This document shows, piece by piece, positions 43,270 through 53,230 of a stretch of DNA of 64,000 nucleotides. Position 1 is the stretch's first letter. Each line of letters starts with the position of its first letter. The notes below the pieces were generated by a model that did no database searches, was not told the DNA's origin, and was given only the letters and a program-made list of their open reading frames with translations. The position numbers and the translations under genes are program-made. This stretch comes from Rhizobium croatiense (GTDB taxonomy: Bacteria > Pseudomonadota > Alphaproteobacteria > Rhizobiales > Rhizobiaceae): NCBI RefSeq assembly GCF_019793465.1, contig NZ_JAILYJ010000020.1:1-64000 (forward strand). The letters run 5' to 3'.

Positions 43270-44052
43270 ATGAGCAATGCAGCGCGGCCAGACTGGGGAG
43301 TGACGGCATGCAGGTACGATGTTCCTGCCGGCGGCGGCGCTTTCGCACTGTCGAATCTGACGATCGGCCTGTTTTTGGTCGCACAGGACGAGCATCGCCT
43401 GGCCCTCGGGTCGGACCGCCGTCACCATATTCCGCTTTCCGCCGATGATGGCTGGATCCTGCCCGCGGGCGCCGCCGGCATATGCGAATTCGACGACGCC
43501 CATTCTTACCTGACGGTGTCCTTCGACAAGCACATGCTCGACGATGTTGGGCTTGATACGTCCACGGCGTTCAGACCGCACGTCGGAGGCCTGGAACCAC
43601 TTCTAGCGCAGCTCGTCCGGCTTGCCGCGGATCGCGGGGAGGATTCGTCTTCGCTCTATCGGCAGACGATGGATTTGGCCTTGGCCACCCATTTGGCGCG
43701 ACTGCTGGCGCCGCATGCCGAACTCTGCGCCAGCCTCGATGACCGCCGGCTGAGGAAGGTGATTGCCTATGTCCAGGAGCATCTGAACGACGATATCTCG
43801 CTTGACCAACTCGCCTCGGAGGCGGCCATGAGCCGGTATCACTTCGCGCGCGCGTTCAAGGCCGCGACGGGCAGATCGCCGATCCAGTACGTCATAGACG
43901 AGCGCCTCGACCGGGCACGGCTTCTGTTCAAGACCACGTCGGCAACAGTCGCCGAGGTCGCCTTCCGCGTCGGCTATGCCGATGTCTCGCGCTTCGGCCA
44001 GCATTTCCGCAAGCGGGTGGGCATCACGCCCGCACAGTTCCGGTCGCAATAG
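43270..44052 (+). CDS. AraC family transcriptional regulator
   Basis: 260 residues. The C-terminal double HTH is complete (KVIAYVQEHLNDDISLDQLASEAAMSRYHFARAFKAATGRSP, ATVAEVAFRVGYADVSRFGQHFRKRVGITPAQFR). The N-terminus is a small effector-type domain. It is followed by an exported hydrolase and a SnoaL protein and is divergent from another SnoaL protein, so it probably controls this group. Confidence 0.9.
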   Translation: MSNAARPDWGVTACRYDVPAGGGAFALSNLTIGLFLVAQDEHRLALGSDRRHHIPLSADDGWILPAGAAGICEFDDAHSYLTVSFDKHMLDDVGLDTSTAFRPHVGGLEPLLAQLVRLAADRGEDSSSLYRQTMDLALATHLARLLAPHAELCASLDDRRLRKVIAYVQEHLNDDISLDQLASEAAMSRYHFARAFKAATGRSPIQYVIDERLDRARLLFKTTSATVAEVAFRVGYADVSRFGQHFRKRVGITPAQFRSQ

Positions 44053-44142
44053 CAACATACGCCGTAAGTCGAGCAATTTTCGCGCCTGCACCGCGCCGGC
44101 GATCCTGTCACTCTCGCCTTGTTCAACCAGCGGAGAGTTCAG

Positions 44143-45111
44143 ATGAAACAGTTTGCACTTGCGGCAATCCTTGCCACCGTGGCGGCAACGACGGTGAGCG
44201 CAGCGGAAGTAGCCAGCCGAAAGGTCACATTTCCAAGCAACGGTGAAACGATCGTCGGCACACTCTACGTGCCATCGGACACGGCTGCCGATACACGGCG
44301 GCCCGGTGTCATCGTCGCCGGCGCCTGGACCTCGATCAAGGAGCAGATGTCGGGCCTTTATGCCAAGGAAATGGCCGAGCGAGGTTTCGTAGCGCTGGCG
44401 TTCGACTATCGCGGCTGGGGTGAATCGAGCGGCACCATCCGTTTCAAGGAAGACCCGGTGATGAAGACTGCAGACATCATCGCCGCCGCCGATTTCTTGT
44501 CGACGCTGTCGGAGGTCGATCCGGACGCGATCAACGGCCTCGGCATATGCGCCTCGGCCGGCTATATGGCCGATGCCGTCAGCGGCAATCCGAGATTCAG
44601 GTCCCTATCGCTTGTCGCACCATGGCTGCACAACAGGGCGATCGTCGAGCAGGTCTATGGCGGTGCCGAGGGCGTGGCCAAGCTGATCGCCGTTTCGCGC
44701 AGTGCCGAGCGCGCCGAAGAGAAGGGAAGCCCAAGTATTATCATTGCGGCCAGCGCCACCGATGAATCCTCACTCATGTACCAGATCCCCTATTACACCG
44801 AAGCCGATCGCGGTCTCGTTCCCCAATATGACAACAAGTTCAATCTCGGCTCCTGGGAGCCCTGGCTCAAGTATGATTCCGTCGCCACCGGCTCGCGCGT
44901 CGACAAGCCGGTCCTGCTGGTCCATTCCGAGGCAGCGGCCGTGCCCGAGGGCGCGCATGCCTTCCTTGGCCTGTTGAAGGTCGATGCGACGACACGCTGG
45001 TTCGAGGGGGGCACCCAATTCGATTTCTATGACCGCCAGCAGCATGTCGACGCCGCGGCTGACGCAGTGGCCGAGCACATCGAAAAAGTTCTCAGGCGGC
45101 AGTCGAATTGA
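44143..45111 (+). CDS. Exported alpha/beta hydrolase (dienelactone-hydrolase-like)
   Basis: 322 residues with a signal peptide (MKQFALAAILATVAATTVSA). Then VTFPSNGETIVGTLYVPSD, RPGVIVAGAWTSIKEQ, FVALAFDYRGWGES and the nucleophile elbow GLGICASAGY (Cys or Ser; the family often uses Cys). Acid and His regions are at VLLVHSEAA and YDRQQHVDAA. GGAGAG precedes the start at 44143. It is 12 bp upstream of a SnoaL-like gene, probably in one operon. Confidence 0.83.
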   Translation: MKQFALAAILATVAATTVSAAEVASRKVTFPSNGETIVGTLYVPSDTAADTRRPGVIVAGAWTSIKEQMSGLYAKEMAERGFVALAFDYRGWGESSGTIRFKEDPVMKTADIIAAADFLSTLSEVDPDAINGLGICASAGYMADAVSGNPRFRSLSLVAPWLHNRAIVEQVYGGAEGVAKLIAVSRSAERAEEKGSPSIIIAASATDESSLMYQIPYYTEADRGLVPQYDNKFNLGSWEPWLKYDSVATGSRVDKPVLLVHSEAAAVPEGAHAFLGLLKVDATTRWFEGGTQFDFYDRQQHVDAAADAVAEHIEKVLRRQSN

Positions 45112-45123
45112 GGAGCGAGCCCC

Positions 45124-45654
45124 ATGAAAATGATCGTTGCAAGTCTCGTTACCGTCATGATGATGGTGGCAACCTCCATCGCTAAGGCAGATAACATGAA
45201 GCCTGAAGACCGCCTCGCCATCATTGATGCCATTACGGACATCGCGGCCGGCGCCGACCGCCATCAATGGCCGCGGGTACGCGGCGCCTTCGCCGAGAAG
45301 GTGACACTCGACTATACCAGCCTCTGGGGCGGCGAAGCTGTCACACAGTCAGCCGATGAAGTGGTCGCGCAATGGTCGACCTTCCTGCCGGGCTTCGACA
45401 GGACGCTGCATCTCGTCACGAACCACGCGATTGTGGATGCATCAGGCGACACGGCGACGGCCGAGGCCGATTTCCAGGCGACGCATAGTTTAGGCAGGGA
45501 TCTCTGGGTTCTTTCCGGCCACTATCGCTACGGGCTGGTGAAATCAGCCGAGGGCTGGAAGGTCACACATATGACGATGACTGCCACTCACGAGACCGGT
45601 GATCGCGGCCTCGTGGGCAAAGCCGCCGAGCGGGCGGCGAAGAAGATGAACTAG
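45124..45654 (+). CDS. Exported SnoaL-like protein
   Basis: 176 residues with a signal peptide (MIVASLVTVMMMVATSIAKA). The NTF2-fold pattern follows: IIDAITDIAAGADRHQWPRVRGAFAEKVTLDYTSLWGG, VVAQWSTFLPGF, LVTNHAIVDASGDTATAEADF. It is a SnoaL_4-type protein. It is in an operon with the upstream hydrolase. Function unknown. Confidence 0.8.
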   Translation: MKMIVASLVTVMMMVATSIAKADNMKPEDRLAIIDAITDIAAGADRHQWPRVRGAFAEKVTLDYTSLWGGEAVTQSADEVVAQWSTFLPGFDRTLHLVTNHAIVDASGDTATAEADFQATHSLGRDLWVLSGHYRYGLVKSAEGWKVTHMTMTATHETGDRGLVGKAAERAAKKMN

Positions 45655-45914
45655 GCGGAATCTCCGCGGCCCTGATGTGCTCTTTGCCTTTTCCGTGGCC
45701 AGGGTTCAAAGCGATGGCCCATCCGGACAGTCCTCGGAACGGCCGCGTCGAACGGCCGGGAGCCAGACAGGGCAGTCATTGCGTAGGGCTACACCTCGGC
45801 TGCGTCCACATGAGCCATGGCCAACTCGATCACCTAAGATCGCTCTGAGCGGCGGCTCAAAGTTCTTTCTTGCCTTCTGTCTCCCTGCTATCGTGGAAGC
45901 GAGGAGACGGCGCC

Positions 45915-47687
45915 ATGAGCGAGACCCGAAAGCTGGCTGCAATCCTGGCCGCTGATGTGGTTGGGTACAGCCGACTTGCCGGCGCCGACGAGGACCGCAT
46001 CCTGGCGAGGCTGCGGGCACTGCGCAGCGATCTCATCGATCCGACGATCGCCGTGCATCATGGCCGGGTGGTGAAGCGCACCGGCGATGGTGCGCTGGTC
46101 GAGTTCCGCAGCGTAGTGGACGCCGTACGCTGCGCCATCGAGGTGCAGAACGGCATGGTGGAGCGCAATGACGGCGTGCCGCAGGACCGTCGCATCGAGT
46201 TCCGGATCGGTATCCATTTGGGCGACGTCGTCGAGGAAAGCGACGGCGATCTGATGGGCGACGGCGTCAACATCGCCTCGCGATTGGAGGGCGTCGCCGC
46301 GGCGGGCGCGATCTGCCTGTCCGAGGATGCCTATCGCCAGGTCAAGGCGAGGCTCGACCTCTCGGTCAGCGATCTCGGCAACACACAACTCAAGAACATC
46401 GCCGAGCCGATCCGGGTCTATTCGCTGCAAGTCGGCAGCGCCGGGACCAGGGCAGCCGCGACCTCGGAAACCGCGACGAGCCAACCGGCGGCGGCAGCGT
46501 CGCCGAAGCTGTCGATCGCCGTCCTGCCCTTCGCCAACATGAGCGGTGACGCCGAACAGGACTACTTCGCCGACGGCATCTCGGAAGACATCATCACGGC
46601 GCTATCGAAGCTGTCGCAGCTCTTTGTCATCGCCCGGAATTCGTCGTTCACTTTCAAGGGCAAGAACGTCGAGGTGCAGGAGGTGGGCACGAAGCTCGGC
46701 GTGCGGCATGTCCTTGAGGGCAGCGTCCGCAAATCGGGAAACAGAGTACGCATCACCGCGCAGCTCATCGACGCGACCACCGGCGGGCACCTATGGGCAG
46801 AGAGGTTCGATCGCGAGCTCACCGACATATTCGCGGTTCAGGACGATGTCACGCAGCAGATCGTCGACGCGCTGGCGGTCAATCTGACAGAGGGCGATCG
46901 GAAAAGACTGGCGCCAGGGCAGACCCGGCACCCCGAGGCGTATGACTGCTTCTTGCGCGGCCGGGAGCTGTGGCACCGGCTGACGAAGCAAACCAACAGC
47001 GACGCCCGCGACCTTTTGCAACGTGCCGTCGAACTGGACCCGAACTTCGCCTCGGCGCACGCCTTCCTCGCCCTAACCCACGGGCTGGACTACCTGAACC
47101 GGTGGAGCGAGTCGCCGCAGCGCTCTATCGAGCAAGCCGAAGAGGCCGCGACGCTGGCGGTCGCGCGGGACGATAGCGATCCCGTGGCCCACTGGGCACT
47201 GAGTGTGGTCAAGCTTTACTCGCGACAGCACGATAGAGCCATCAGCGAGGCCGAGCGTGCGATAGTGCTCAATCCGAACTTCGCCGAAGGGCAGGTCAGC
47301 CTCGGCGAGGCCCTCATCTATTCAGGCAGATCCGGGGAGGCACTCGCCTATTTCGAGCGGGCGAGGGTCCTGAACCCGTACTTTCCGGATGTCGTTCTCC
47401 ACTTTCAGGCCTTGGCCTTGTTTCAACTGCGAAGGTACGAAGAGGCCGTCGAACTGTTGCTGCAGCGCGTCAGCCGCAACCCCGTCACCGATGTCTCGCG
47501 CGCGCTTCTGGCCGCCTGTTACGGACATCTCGGCCGTTTCGAAGAGGCTCGCGCGAGGTGGCAAGAGGTGCTGCGCGTCAATCCCGACTACTCCTTGGAA
47601 TACCGTCGCAAAGTCTTGCCCTTCAAGAACCCCGCCGATTTCGAGCTCGTCATGGAGGGGCTGCGCAATGCGGGGGTCGTACAATGA
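45915..47687 (+). CDS. Class III adenylate/guanylate cyclase with TolB-like and TPR regions
   Basis: 590 residues, same layout as 23397-25103. Metal Asp residues D14 (AADVVGYSRL) and D58 (KRTGDGALVEF), and MGDGVNIASRLEG, are present. A TolB-like region follows (~205-320; IAVLPFANMSGDAEQDYFADG, LFVIARNSSFTFKG, LWAERFDR), then TPR repeats. Start ATG 45915 with GAGGAGACGG upstream. No direct operon partner. Confidence 0.9.
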   Translation: MSETRKLAAILAADVVGYSRLAGADEDRILARLRALRSDLIDPTIAVHHGRVVKRTGDGALVEFRSVVDAVRCAIEVQNGMVERNDGVPQDRRIEFRIGIHLGDVVEESDGDLMGDGVNIASRLEGVAAAGAICLSEDAYRQVKARLDLSVSDLGNTQLKNIAEPIRVYSLQVGSAGTRAAATSETATSQPAAAASPKLSIAVLPFANMSGDAEQDYFADGISEDIITALSKLSQLFVIARNSSFTFKGKNVEVQEVGTKLGVRHVLEGSVRKSGNRVRITAQLIDATTGGHLWAERFDRELTDIFAVQDDVTQQIVDALAVNLTEGDRKRLAPGQTRHPEAYDCFLRGRELWHRLTKQTNSDARDLLQRAVELDPNFASAHAFLALTHGLDYLNRWSESPQRSIEQAEEAATLAVARDDSDPVAHWALSVVKLYSRQHDRAISEAERAIVLNPNFAEGQVSLGEALIYSGRSGEALAYFERARVLNPYFPDVVLHFQALALFQLRRYEEAVELLLQRVSRNPVTDVSRALLAACYGHLGRFEEARARWQEVLRVNPDYSLEYRRKVLPFKNPADFELVMEGLRNAGVVQ

Positions 47688-48220
47688 CGGGTGATGGATG
47701 TCCGATCCTGAAACCTGTTGCCGCATTCGCCCGAGGATATCCAGTGCCGGCGCAACCACGAGCATCAAGCGTGAGCGCTGGGTCGCCGACCACCCGGCAA
47801 CGCACGATTGCCCGATTATGTGCCTCCACCGGTCGCTTGAACTGAAAACCGTATAGTCATGGCGCCAATGACCCGCCAGCGAGAGAGGCTTTAGACAGCG
47901 CTGATGGTGGGACGAAGGGGGACCGATCGCTGATCCAGCTACGCCTGGACGCGAGCGCGCAGCTTTAAGGATCTGGTCGACGGCGGGCTCAGTTCTGCGC
48001 GAACCCAAATGCTTAGGCCAAAGCTGCGACGATATCGTCGCGTCAATCAAAAGGGCTGGGGCCATCCGCCCCGACGGCAGCTTCCTTCGCTCACTGCCGG
48101 CCGACTGGCGGCCATCTTCCCCGCAATCTTCGTTAATTCAATATGGCTAATATATAGAACATCTTCATCGTGATATTCAGTTCGATGGCAGCTGCGAGCT
48201 TCTGTATCATGGAGGGGATA
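47688..48220. other. 533-bp gene-free region
   Basis: It probably holds the promoter of the downstream cytochrome c gene; about 48130-48165 is AT-rich. No gene or repeat is recognised. Confidence 0.3.
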
Positions 48221-48748
48221 ATGTTTCGGTTGAGCGTACGGTTGGCATTTTTTGCCGCCTCTGCATTGGGGCTGCAGTCGAGCATCGCAGCTGCCGACGA
48301 TACGCAGACTGCGCGCGGCGAATATCTAGTCACGATCGGCGGCTGCAACGACTGCCACACACCGGGATATTTCTTCGGAAAACCGGACAGCTCGCGATTT
48401 CTGGGTGGATCGGATGTCGGTTTTGAACTCCCGGGGCAGGGTGTCTTCGTCGGCCGCAACATTACGCCTGACAAGGAGACCGGCATCGGCAGCTGGACCA
48501 GGGAACAGATCGTGGCTGCGCTTCAGACCGGGCAGCGGCCGGATGGCCGCCTTCTGGCGCCAATCATGCCGTGGCATGCCTTCGCGCAACTCACTGAGGA
48601 AGACGTGACATCAATTGCAGTCTTCCTTCAGAGCCTGAAGCCGGTCAGCCATCAGGTCCCCGGACCTTTCAAGCCGGGGGAGAAGGTTTCAACCTTCATG
48701 TTTCGGATCTTGCCGCCGGGTGAAACCGCGGCTGCCGCACCAAACTAG
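48221..48748 (+). CDS. Exported c-type cytochrome
   Basis: 175 residues with a signal peptide (FRLSVRLAFFAASALGLQSSIAAA) and one heme site, CNDCH. Met ligand candidates are in LAPIMPWHAF. The pattern (GEYLVTIGGCNDCHTPG, NITPDKETGIGSWTREQIV, GRLLAPIMPW) is that of cytochromes linked to alcohol/sugar dehydrogenases. GGAGGGGA precedes ATG 48221. It is followed by a CHRD protein and a PQQ-type sugar dehydrogenase, so it may be the electron acceptor. Confidence 0.88.
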   Translation: MFRLSVRLAFFAASALGLQSSIAAADDTQTARGEYLVTIGGCNDCHTPGYFFGKPDSSRFLGGSDVGFELPGQGVFVGRNITPDKETGIGSWTREQIVAALQTGQRPDGRLLAPIMPWHAFAQLTEEDVTSIAVFLQSLKPVSHQVPGPFKPGEKVSTFMFRILPPGETAAAAPN

Positions 48749-48999
48749 CACAGCGCCACCAGCGAACCCTACGGCAGCCAGCGTCGTTCTCGCATGTGCG
48801 GGGCCAAGCCAAAGAACGTGCAGCCGCATGGAGCGGCTTCAGCGCAGAGCTAGTAGTAGCGCTCGGTCTTGCGCAGGATCGGAATGCTCTCGGGCGAGAG
48901 AGATGATGTCTGGAGAGGGGATGTCGTGATCGGAACCCAATCCGTTCTCGTGAGTTGGGAGGGCAGCCTGCAATACACCTGCTTTTGGGAGGATGCACA

Positions 49000-49431
49000 A
49001 TGATATCTATCCGCAAGAATTATCTCCTCAGCGCCCTCGCCGTAACCGCCATCATGGCCGGCAGCCCCGTTTTTGCTGAGACATTGAAATTCACGGCTAA
49101 TCTGCAAGGATCGAGCGAGGTGCCGTCTAACGACAGCGCCGGCAAGGGCATGGGCGACATTACCCTCGACACAGCCACCAAAAAGCTCACCTGGACTGTG
49201 ACTTCCAGCGGCCTGACCGGGCAACCCACGGCCGCGCATTTTCATGGTCCGGCCGATGTGGGCGAGAATGCCGGGCCGGTGGTCGACATCTCCAAAGCCA
49301 TTGCCTCCGGATCTGCCGAAATCACGGACGCGCACGTAGCGGATCTGCAGGCCGGAAAGTGGTATCTCAACATCCATACAGAAAAATTCCCGGATGGAGA
49401 GATCCGCGGACAAGTGGAGAAAGCACAATAG
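49000..49431 (+). CDS. Exported CHRD domain protein
   Basis: 143 residues: signal peptide (LLSALAVTAIMAGSPVFA) and one CHRD domain (FTANLQGSSEVP, GKGMGDITLDTATKKLTWTVTSSGL, AAHFHGPA, DGEIRGQV). CHRD domains are extracytoplasmic and of unknown role. The ATG at 49000 follows GGGAGGA. It lies between the cytochrome c and sugar dehydrogenase genes. Confidence 0.88.
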   Translation: MISIRKNYLLSALAVTAIMAGSPVFAETLKFTANLQGSSEVPSNDSAGKGMGDITLDTATKKLTWTVTSSGLTGQPTAAHFHGPADVGENAGPVVDISKAIASGSAEITDAHVADLQAGKWYLNIHTEKFPDGEIRGQVEKAQ

Positions 49432-49632
49432 CAGCGACTGCTGCATTCCTCGATGGTTGTCCGCCTCCAAATCGGCGTGCGCGGTCCTGGAGTCCGCGTC
49501 AGCCAGTTCGCCATCAACGCCGGAAAGGCTGGGAGATGGTCTACCGGCATCGCGTGGGTGTGGCTGAGCGCGAGGCCGGACCGCTGTAGGCACTCGACAG
49601 GTCCGGCAGCGCCGGAGATTAGGAGAGCAGAT

Positions 49633-50808
49633 ATGACCAGAAAAGCTGCTATGCTGTTGAGTGTTGCGCTTGTTTCAGCATCCGCCTGGGCGCAGCAAGA
49701 AGGCGTGCTCCACAAGGTCGAGACGAATGTTTTCAGGCCGAAGCATCAGCCATTCAGCGAGGATGTCGTCAAGCGGCTCAAGGTTCCGGAAGGATTCGAG
49801 GTCAGCATCTTTGCCCGTGACCTCGGCAATGCCCGCATGATGGCGGTCGCCGAAGACGGCACCGTCTACGTGACGCGCCCCGAGGAAAAGGACGTGATCG
49901 CCGTCAAGGAAGGCGATCCGAAGCTTCGCAAGATAGCCTCTGATCTTGACGGCATCCATGGCATTGCAATCCGGGACGGCCGTATCTTCCTTTCGACGGT
50001 CCATGCCGTTATGGCGGCCGATCTGAACGAGGACGGGACGATCGGCAAAATGGAGAAGATCATCGACGACCTGCCCGACGGCGGCCAGCACGGGCGGCGG
50101 ACGCTCGCCTTCGCGCCCGACGGAGCGCTGCACATCAACGTCGGCAGTTCCTGCGACGCGTGCTTCGAAAGCAGCGACGAAAAGGCTGCCAACCTTCGGC
50201 TCGACATAAAAGACAAGAAACGCACGGTCTTCGCGAAGGGGCTGAGAAACATGCTCGGCTTCGATTGGCATCCGGAGACCGGGGTCATGTGGGGCGTCGA
50301 CCACGGTGTCGACCACCTCGGCGACGAGCTGCCGGGCGAGGAACTGAACAAGATAGAGCAAGGCTCGCACTACGGCTGGCCGTTCTGCTACGGCGACAGA
50401 CAGCCCGACTGGGCGAGTTTCACCATGCCCGAGGGTGCGCCCAAGGATGATTTCTGCAAAACCAAGACCGCCGCGCCAGCGCTGACTTTTGATGCGCATG
50501 CGTCGGTGATCAACATTCGCTTCTACGATGCGCAGCAGTTTCCGGAGGACTATCGCAACGATGCCTTCGTCACGCTACGCGGTTCAGCGAACCGGGCCGA
50601 TCCGGCCGGATATAAGGTCGTGCGGGTCAACTTCGACAAAGGCGAGCCGACTAGCACGGAGGACTTCCTTACTGGCTTCCTGAGCGAGGACCGGAAGACT
50701 GAATTTGGCCGCATCGCCGGTCTGGCGATAACTCCGGACGGCTCACTGCTCGTCTCGGAGGATACGAACGGCGTGATCTACAGGGTGAGCTACAAGAAGG
50801 GCGGATAG
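49633..50808 (+). CDS. PQQ-dependent sugar (sorbosone-type) dehydrogenase
   Basis: 391 residues with a signal peptide (RKAAMLLSVALVSASAWA) and a six-bladed beta-propeller of the soluble glucose/sorbosone dehydrogenase type (GFEVSIFARDLGNARMMAVAEDGTVYVTR, HGRRTLAFAPDGALHINVGSSCDAC, RNMLGFDWHPETGVMWGVDHG, GWPFCYG). It oxidises sugars in the periplasm with PQQ; substrate unknown. GGAGAG precedes the ATG. Electrons could pass to the cytochrome c encoded upstream. Confidence 0.87.
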   Translation: MTRKAAMLLSVALVSASAWAQQEGVLHKVETNVFRPKHQPFSEDVVKRLKVPEGFEVSIFARDLGNARMMAVAEDGTVYVTRPEEKDVIAVKEGDPKLRKIASDLDGIHGIAIRDGRIFLSTVHAVMAADLNEDGTIGKMEKIIDDLPDGGQHGRRTLAFAPDGALHINVGSSCDACFESSDEKAANLRLDIKDKKRTVFAKGLRNMLGFDWHPETGVMWGVDHGVDHLGDELPGEELNKIEQGSHYGWPFCYGDRQPDWASFTMPEGAPKDDFCKTKTAAPALTFDAHASVINIRFYDAQQFPEDYRNDAFVTLRGSANRADPAGYKVVRVNFDKGEPTSTEDFLTGFLSEDRKTEFGRIAGLAITPDGSLLVSEDTNGVIYRVSYKKGG

Positions 50809-51120
50809 CGTTTGTCCGTGCGGCGTCTCCCGCCGTCGCATCGCTTGGCGGAGCTGTTCGCAGCCTGACAAAGAGCAGGTTGAAGCCGGCGGTTACGGGC
50901 GACCATCACCCGCTCTGTAGCCCTTTGCGCATCGCACGCGCCGTTGCGATCGGGCGTTCCCGCTCGGTATCGGAAAGCCGAAGAGAGAAGCGGATCCCTC
51001 GGGTGCAACATCAGCGCATTCGCTCTGGATTTTTCTTTCCTAGCCTGATGCGCCCGGCTCCAGAGCGCTTTCGCATTTGCTTATCAGGAGTTAGTGTATT
51101 TTCCTGGCGGAGGGGCAAGC
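50809..51120. other. Intergenic region
   Basis: No gene is recognised. It contains the likely promoter of the cyclase gene that starts at 51121. Confidence 0.3.
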
Positions 51121-52896
51121 GTGGAACGTCGTCTTACTACAATAATGGCTGCCGATTTGGTCGGCTATTCTCGTCTCATGGCGGCGGACGAGGAAGGCAC
51201 CATTTCGCGGCTGCGCGACGCGCGAACCTACGTGATTGACCCGGCAATTATGGAGGGCGGTGGCCGCATCGTCAAAACCATGGGCGACGGGCTCCTGGTC
51301 GAATTCCCATCGCCAGTGTTGGCGGTAAGAGCGGCTCTTCTAATGCAGCGCAATTTGATCTCGCGCGAGTCTCCTCAAAAGGAAGACCGACGTCTGCGTT
51401 TCCGCATCGGTATTCATCTGGGAGATGTGGTGATCGATGGCGACGACATCCTCGGCGACTGCGTCAACATCACTGCGCGTTTGGAAACCATCGCACCCGC
51501 CGGAGGCATCTGCATATCTCGTGCAATCTACGATCATGTGCAAAGCAAGATAGACGCTGGGATGACGTGGCTCGGGCCACAGTCCGTTAAGAATATCCCC
51601 GAACCAATTGACGTGTGGCAGGTCGAGCTGGACGGCACGGCGCCCAGCCCGGTTCGGCTCTCTGGACAGGTACGTGCTTCGATCGCGGTTCTCCCATTCC
51701 AGAATTTTTCTGTCACCCCCGATCAGGACTTCTTTGTCGACGGACTGGTCGAAGACGTCATTACGGAACTAAGTCGCTTTCGATGGTTGTTCGTGATCGC
51801 CCGCAACTCGACTTTCGCCTACAAGGGAACAGCCAAGGACGTACGCAAGATCGCCCGGGAACTTGGTGTGCGCTATGTCGTGGAAGGATCGGTTCGGCGG
51901 TCCGGTGAGCGGCTGAGGATCACTGTACAGCTAGTCGACGCGCTGTCCGGAGCACACATCTGGGCCGAGCGCTGGGATCGTCCGATCGCCGATTTTTTTG
52001 ATGTGCAGGACGAGATAACGCGCCGGATTATCGCGGGCATCGAACCAGAGCTGGGAGCGCACGAACGGAGCCTCGCCCTCGCCAAATCGACGGACAACCT
52101 TACTGCTTGGGAACTTTGTCACCGCGGCTTCGCTGAATTGCTTTCCTTCGAAGCAGGCTCGCAAGCCACTGCCGAGAAGTTCCTTCGACAAGCGCTCGAA
52201 CACGATCCGAATTTCGCACTTCCCTACGCCTATTTAGCTCGTCACCGATACGCACTCGTCCTTTGGGGGCGCGCCGCAGATGTGCCGGTCGCCATCGAGC
52301 AAGGACTATCGTTCGCCACGAAGGCCCTAGAAATCGACAGGCGGAGCGATATCGCGTACGCGGTGATGTCCCTCCTTCTTACGGTGGGTGGGCGAGCGGC
52401 CGAGGCCATGCCTGTCGCTGAACAGGGCCTTGCATTAAATCAAAACTACGCGTTTCTTCACTTCGCACATGGAATGGCAGCCGTGCGGCTCAGGGACGCC
52501 GATACAACGATTAGAGCCGCACAAAATGCCATCGATCTCAGCCCTCACGATCCGTCTATGTTTGCGTTCAAGACACTGCTCGGCATTGGGTTGATGCTGA
52601 GAGGCGAGCCCGATGACCTCTCAACGGCCCGGATGCATCTACGGGAAGGCGCGTCCTTCGAACGCACAACCTATTATCCATTCATTGGGTCAGCGTTGCT
52701 CGCCCTCAGGGCGGGCAATACCGATGAGGTGAGGATCTGGATCTCTGATGCTTTGAAAAAGTTTCCAAACCTGAACGCGGAACACGTCCGAGAGGCGGCC
52801 CACCCATTCTATGAAGGTAGTCCTTATCGCGACTACCTCGACAGGTTGATCGAGCACGGGCTCCCACCGGGAGAGAAGCGTCTGATCGAAGAATAA
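51121..52896 (+). CDS. Class III adenylate/guanylate cyclase with TolB-like and TPR regions
   Basis: 591 residues, third of this layout in the window. Metal Asp residues D12 (MAADLVGYSRL) and D56 (KTMGDGLLVEF), and LGDCVNITARLE, are present. The TolB-like region follows (~200-310; IAVLPFQNFSVTPDQDFFVDG, LFVIARNSTFAYKG, IWAERWDR) and then TPRs. The GTG at 51121 with GCGGAGGGG upstream is preferred over a GTG at 51094. The TPR part differs most from its paralogues. Confidence 0.9.
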   Translation: MERRLTTIMAADLVGYSRLMAADEEGTISRLRDARTYVIDPAIMEGGGRIVKTMGDGLLVEFPSPVLAVRAALLMQRNLISRESPQKEDRRLRFRIGIHLGDVVIDGDDILGDCVNITARLETIAPAGGICISRAIYDHVQSKIDAGMTWLGPQSVKNIPEPIDVWQVELDGTAPSPVRLSGQVRASIAVLPFQNFSVTPDQDFFVDGLVEDVITELSRFRWLFVIARNSTFAYKGTAKDVRKIARELGVRYVVEGSVRRSGERLRITVQLVDALSGAHIWAERWDRPIADFFDVQDEITRRIIAGIEPELGAHERSLALAKSTDNLTAWELCHRGFAELLSFEAGSQATAEKFLRQALEHDPNFALPYAYLARHRYALVLWGRAADVPVAIEQGLSFATKALEIDRRSDIAYAVMSLLLTVGGRAAEAMPVAEQGLALNQNYAFLHFAHGMAAVRLRDADTTIRAAQNAIDLSPHDPSMFAFKTLLGIGLMLRGEPDDLSTARMHLREGASFERTTYYPFIGSALLALRAGNTDEVRIWISDALKKFPNLNAEHVREAAHPFYEGSPYRDYLDRLIEHGLPPGEKRLIEE

Positions 52897-53230
52897 TCGC
52901 GTCACTAAGAAGACTCCTGTTCCCGGCTTCTATGCCGTGTTCAGGCAGAAATTCCACTTATACCCCTGTCCAAGTTTCCCAATCCAGCTCTGGACGTTGC
53001 GGCGACGTGATTGGAAGGCCGGCGGAAGCAACCACCTTCGCACGCGCGGACCGTGTCGTAAGCGGTGTTCTGATCCCACCTTCCGGATTAGGCTTGATTG
53101 ACGATTTTCGGCCCATGTCGATTTTACAGCTTACGCTCAAATCCAAAAAGCCGGTGCGCCGGGTAGGTCTTGCCAGCGGCTGCTGGCGCGCGTGGAGGGA
53201 CGAGCAAGGGGAACAGATCGTTGCCGAGAG
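52897..53230. other. Intergenic region
   Basis: It lies between convergent genes. No gene, hairpin or repeat is recognised. Confidence 0.3.
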
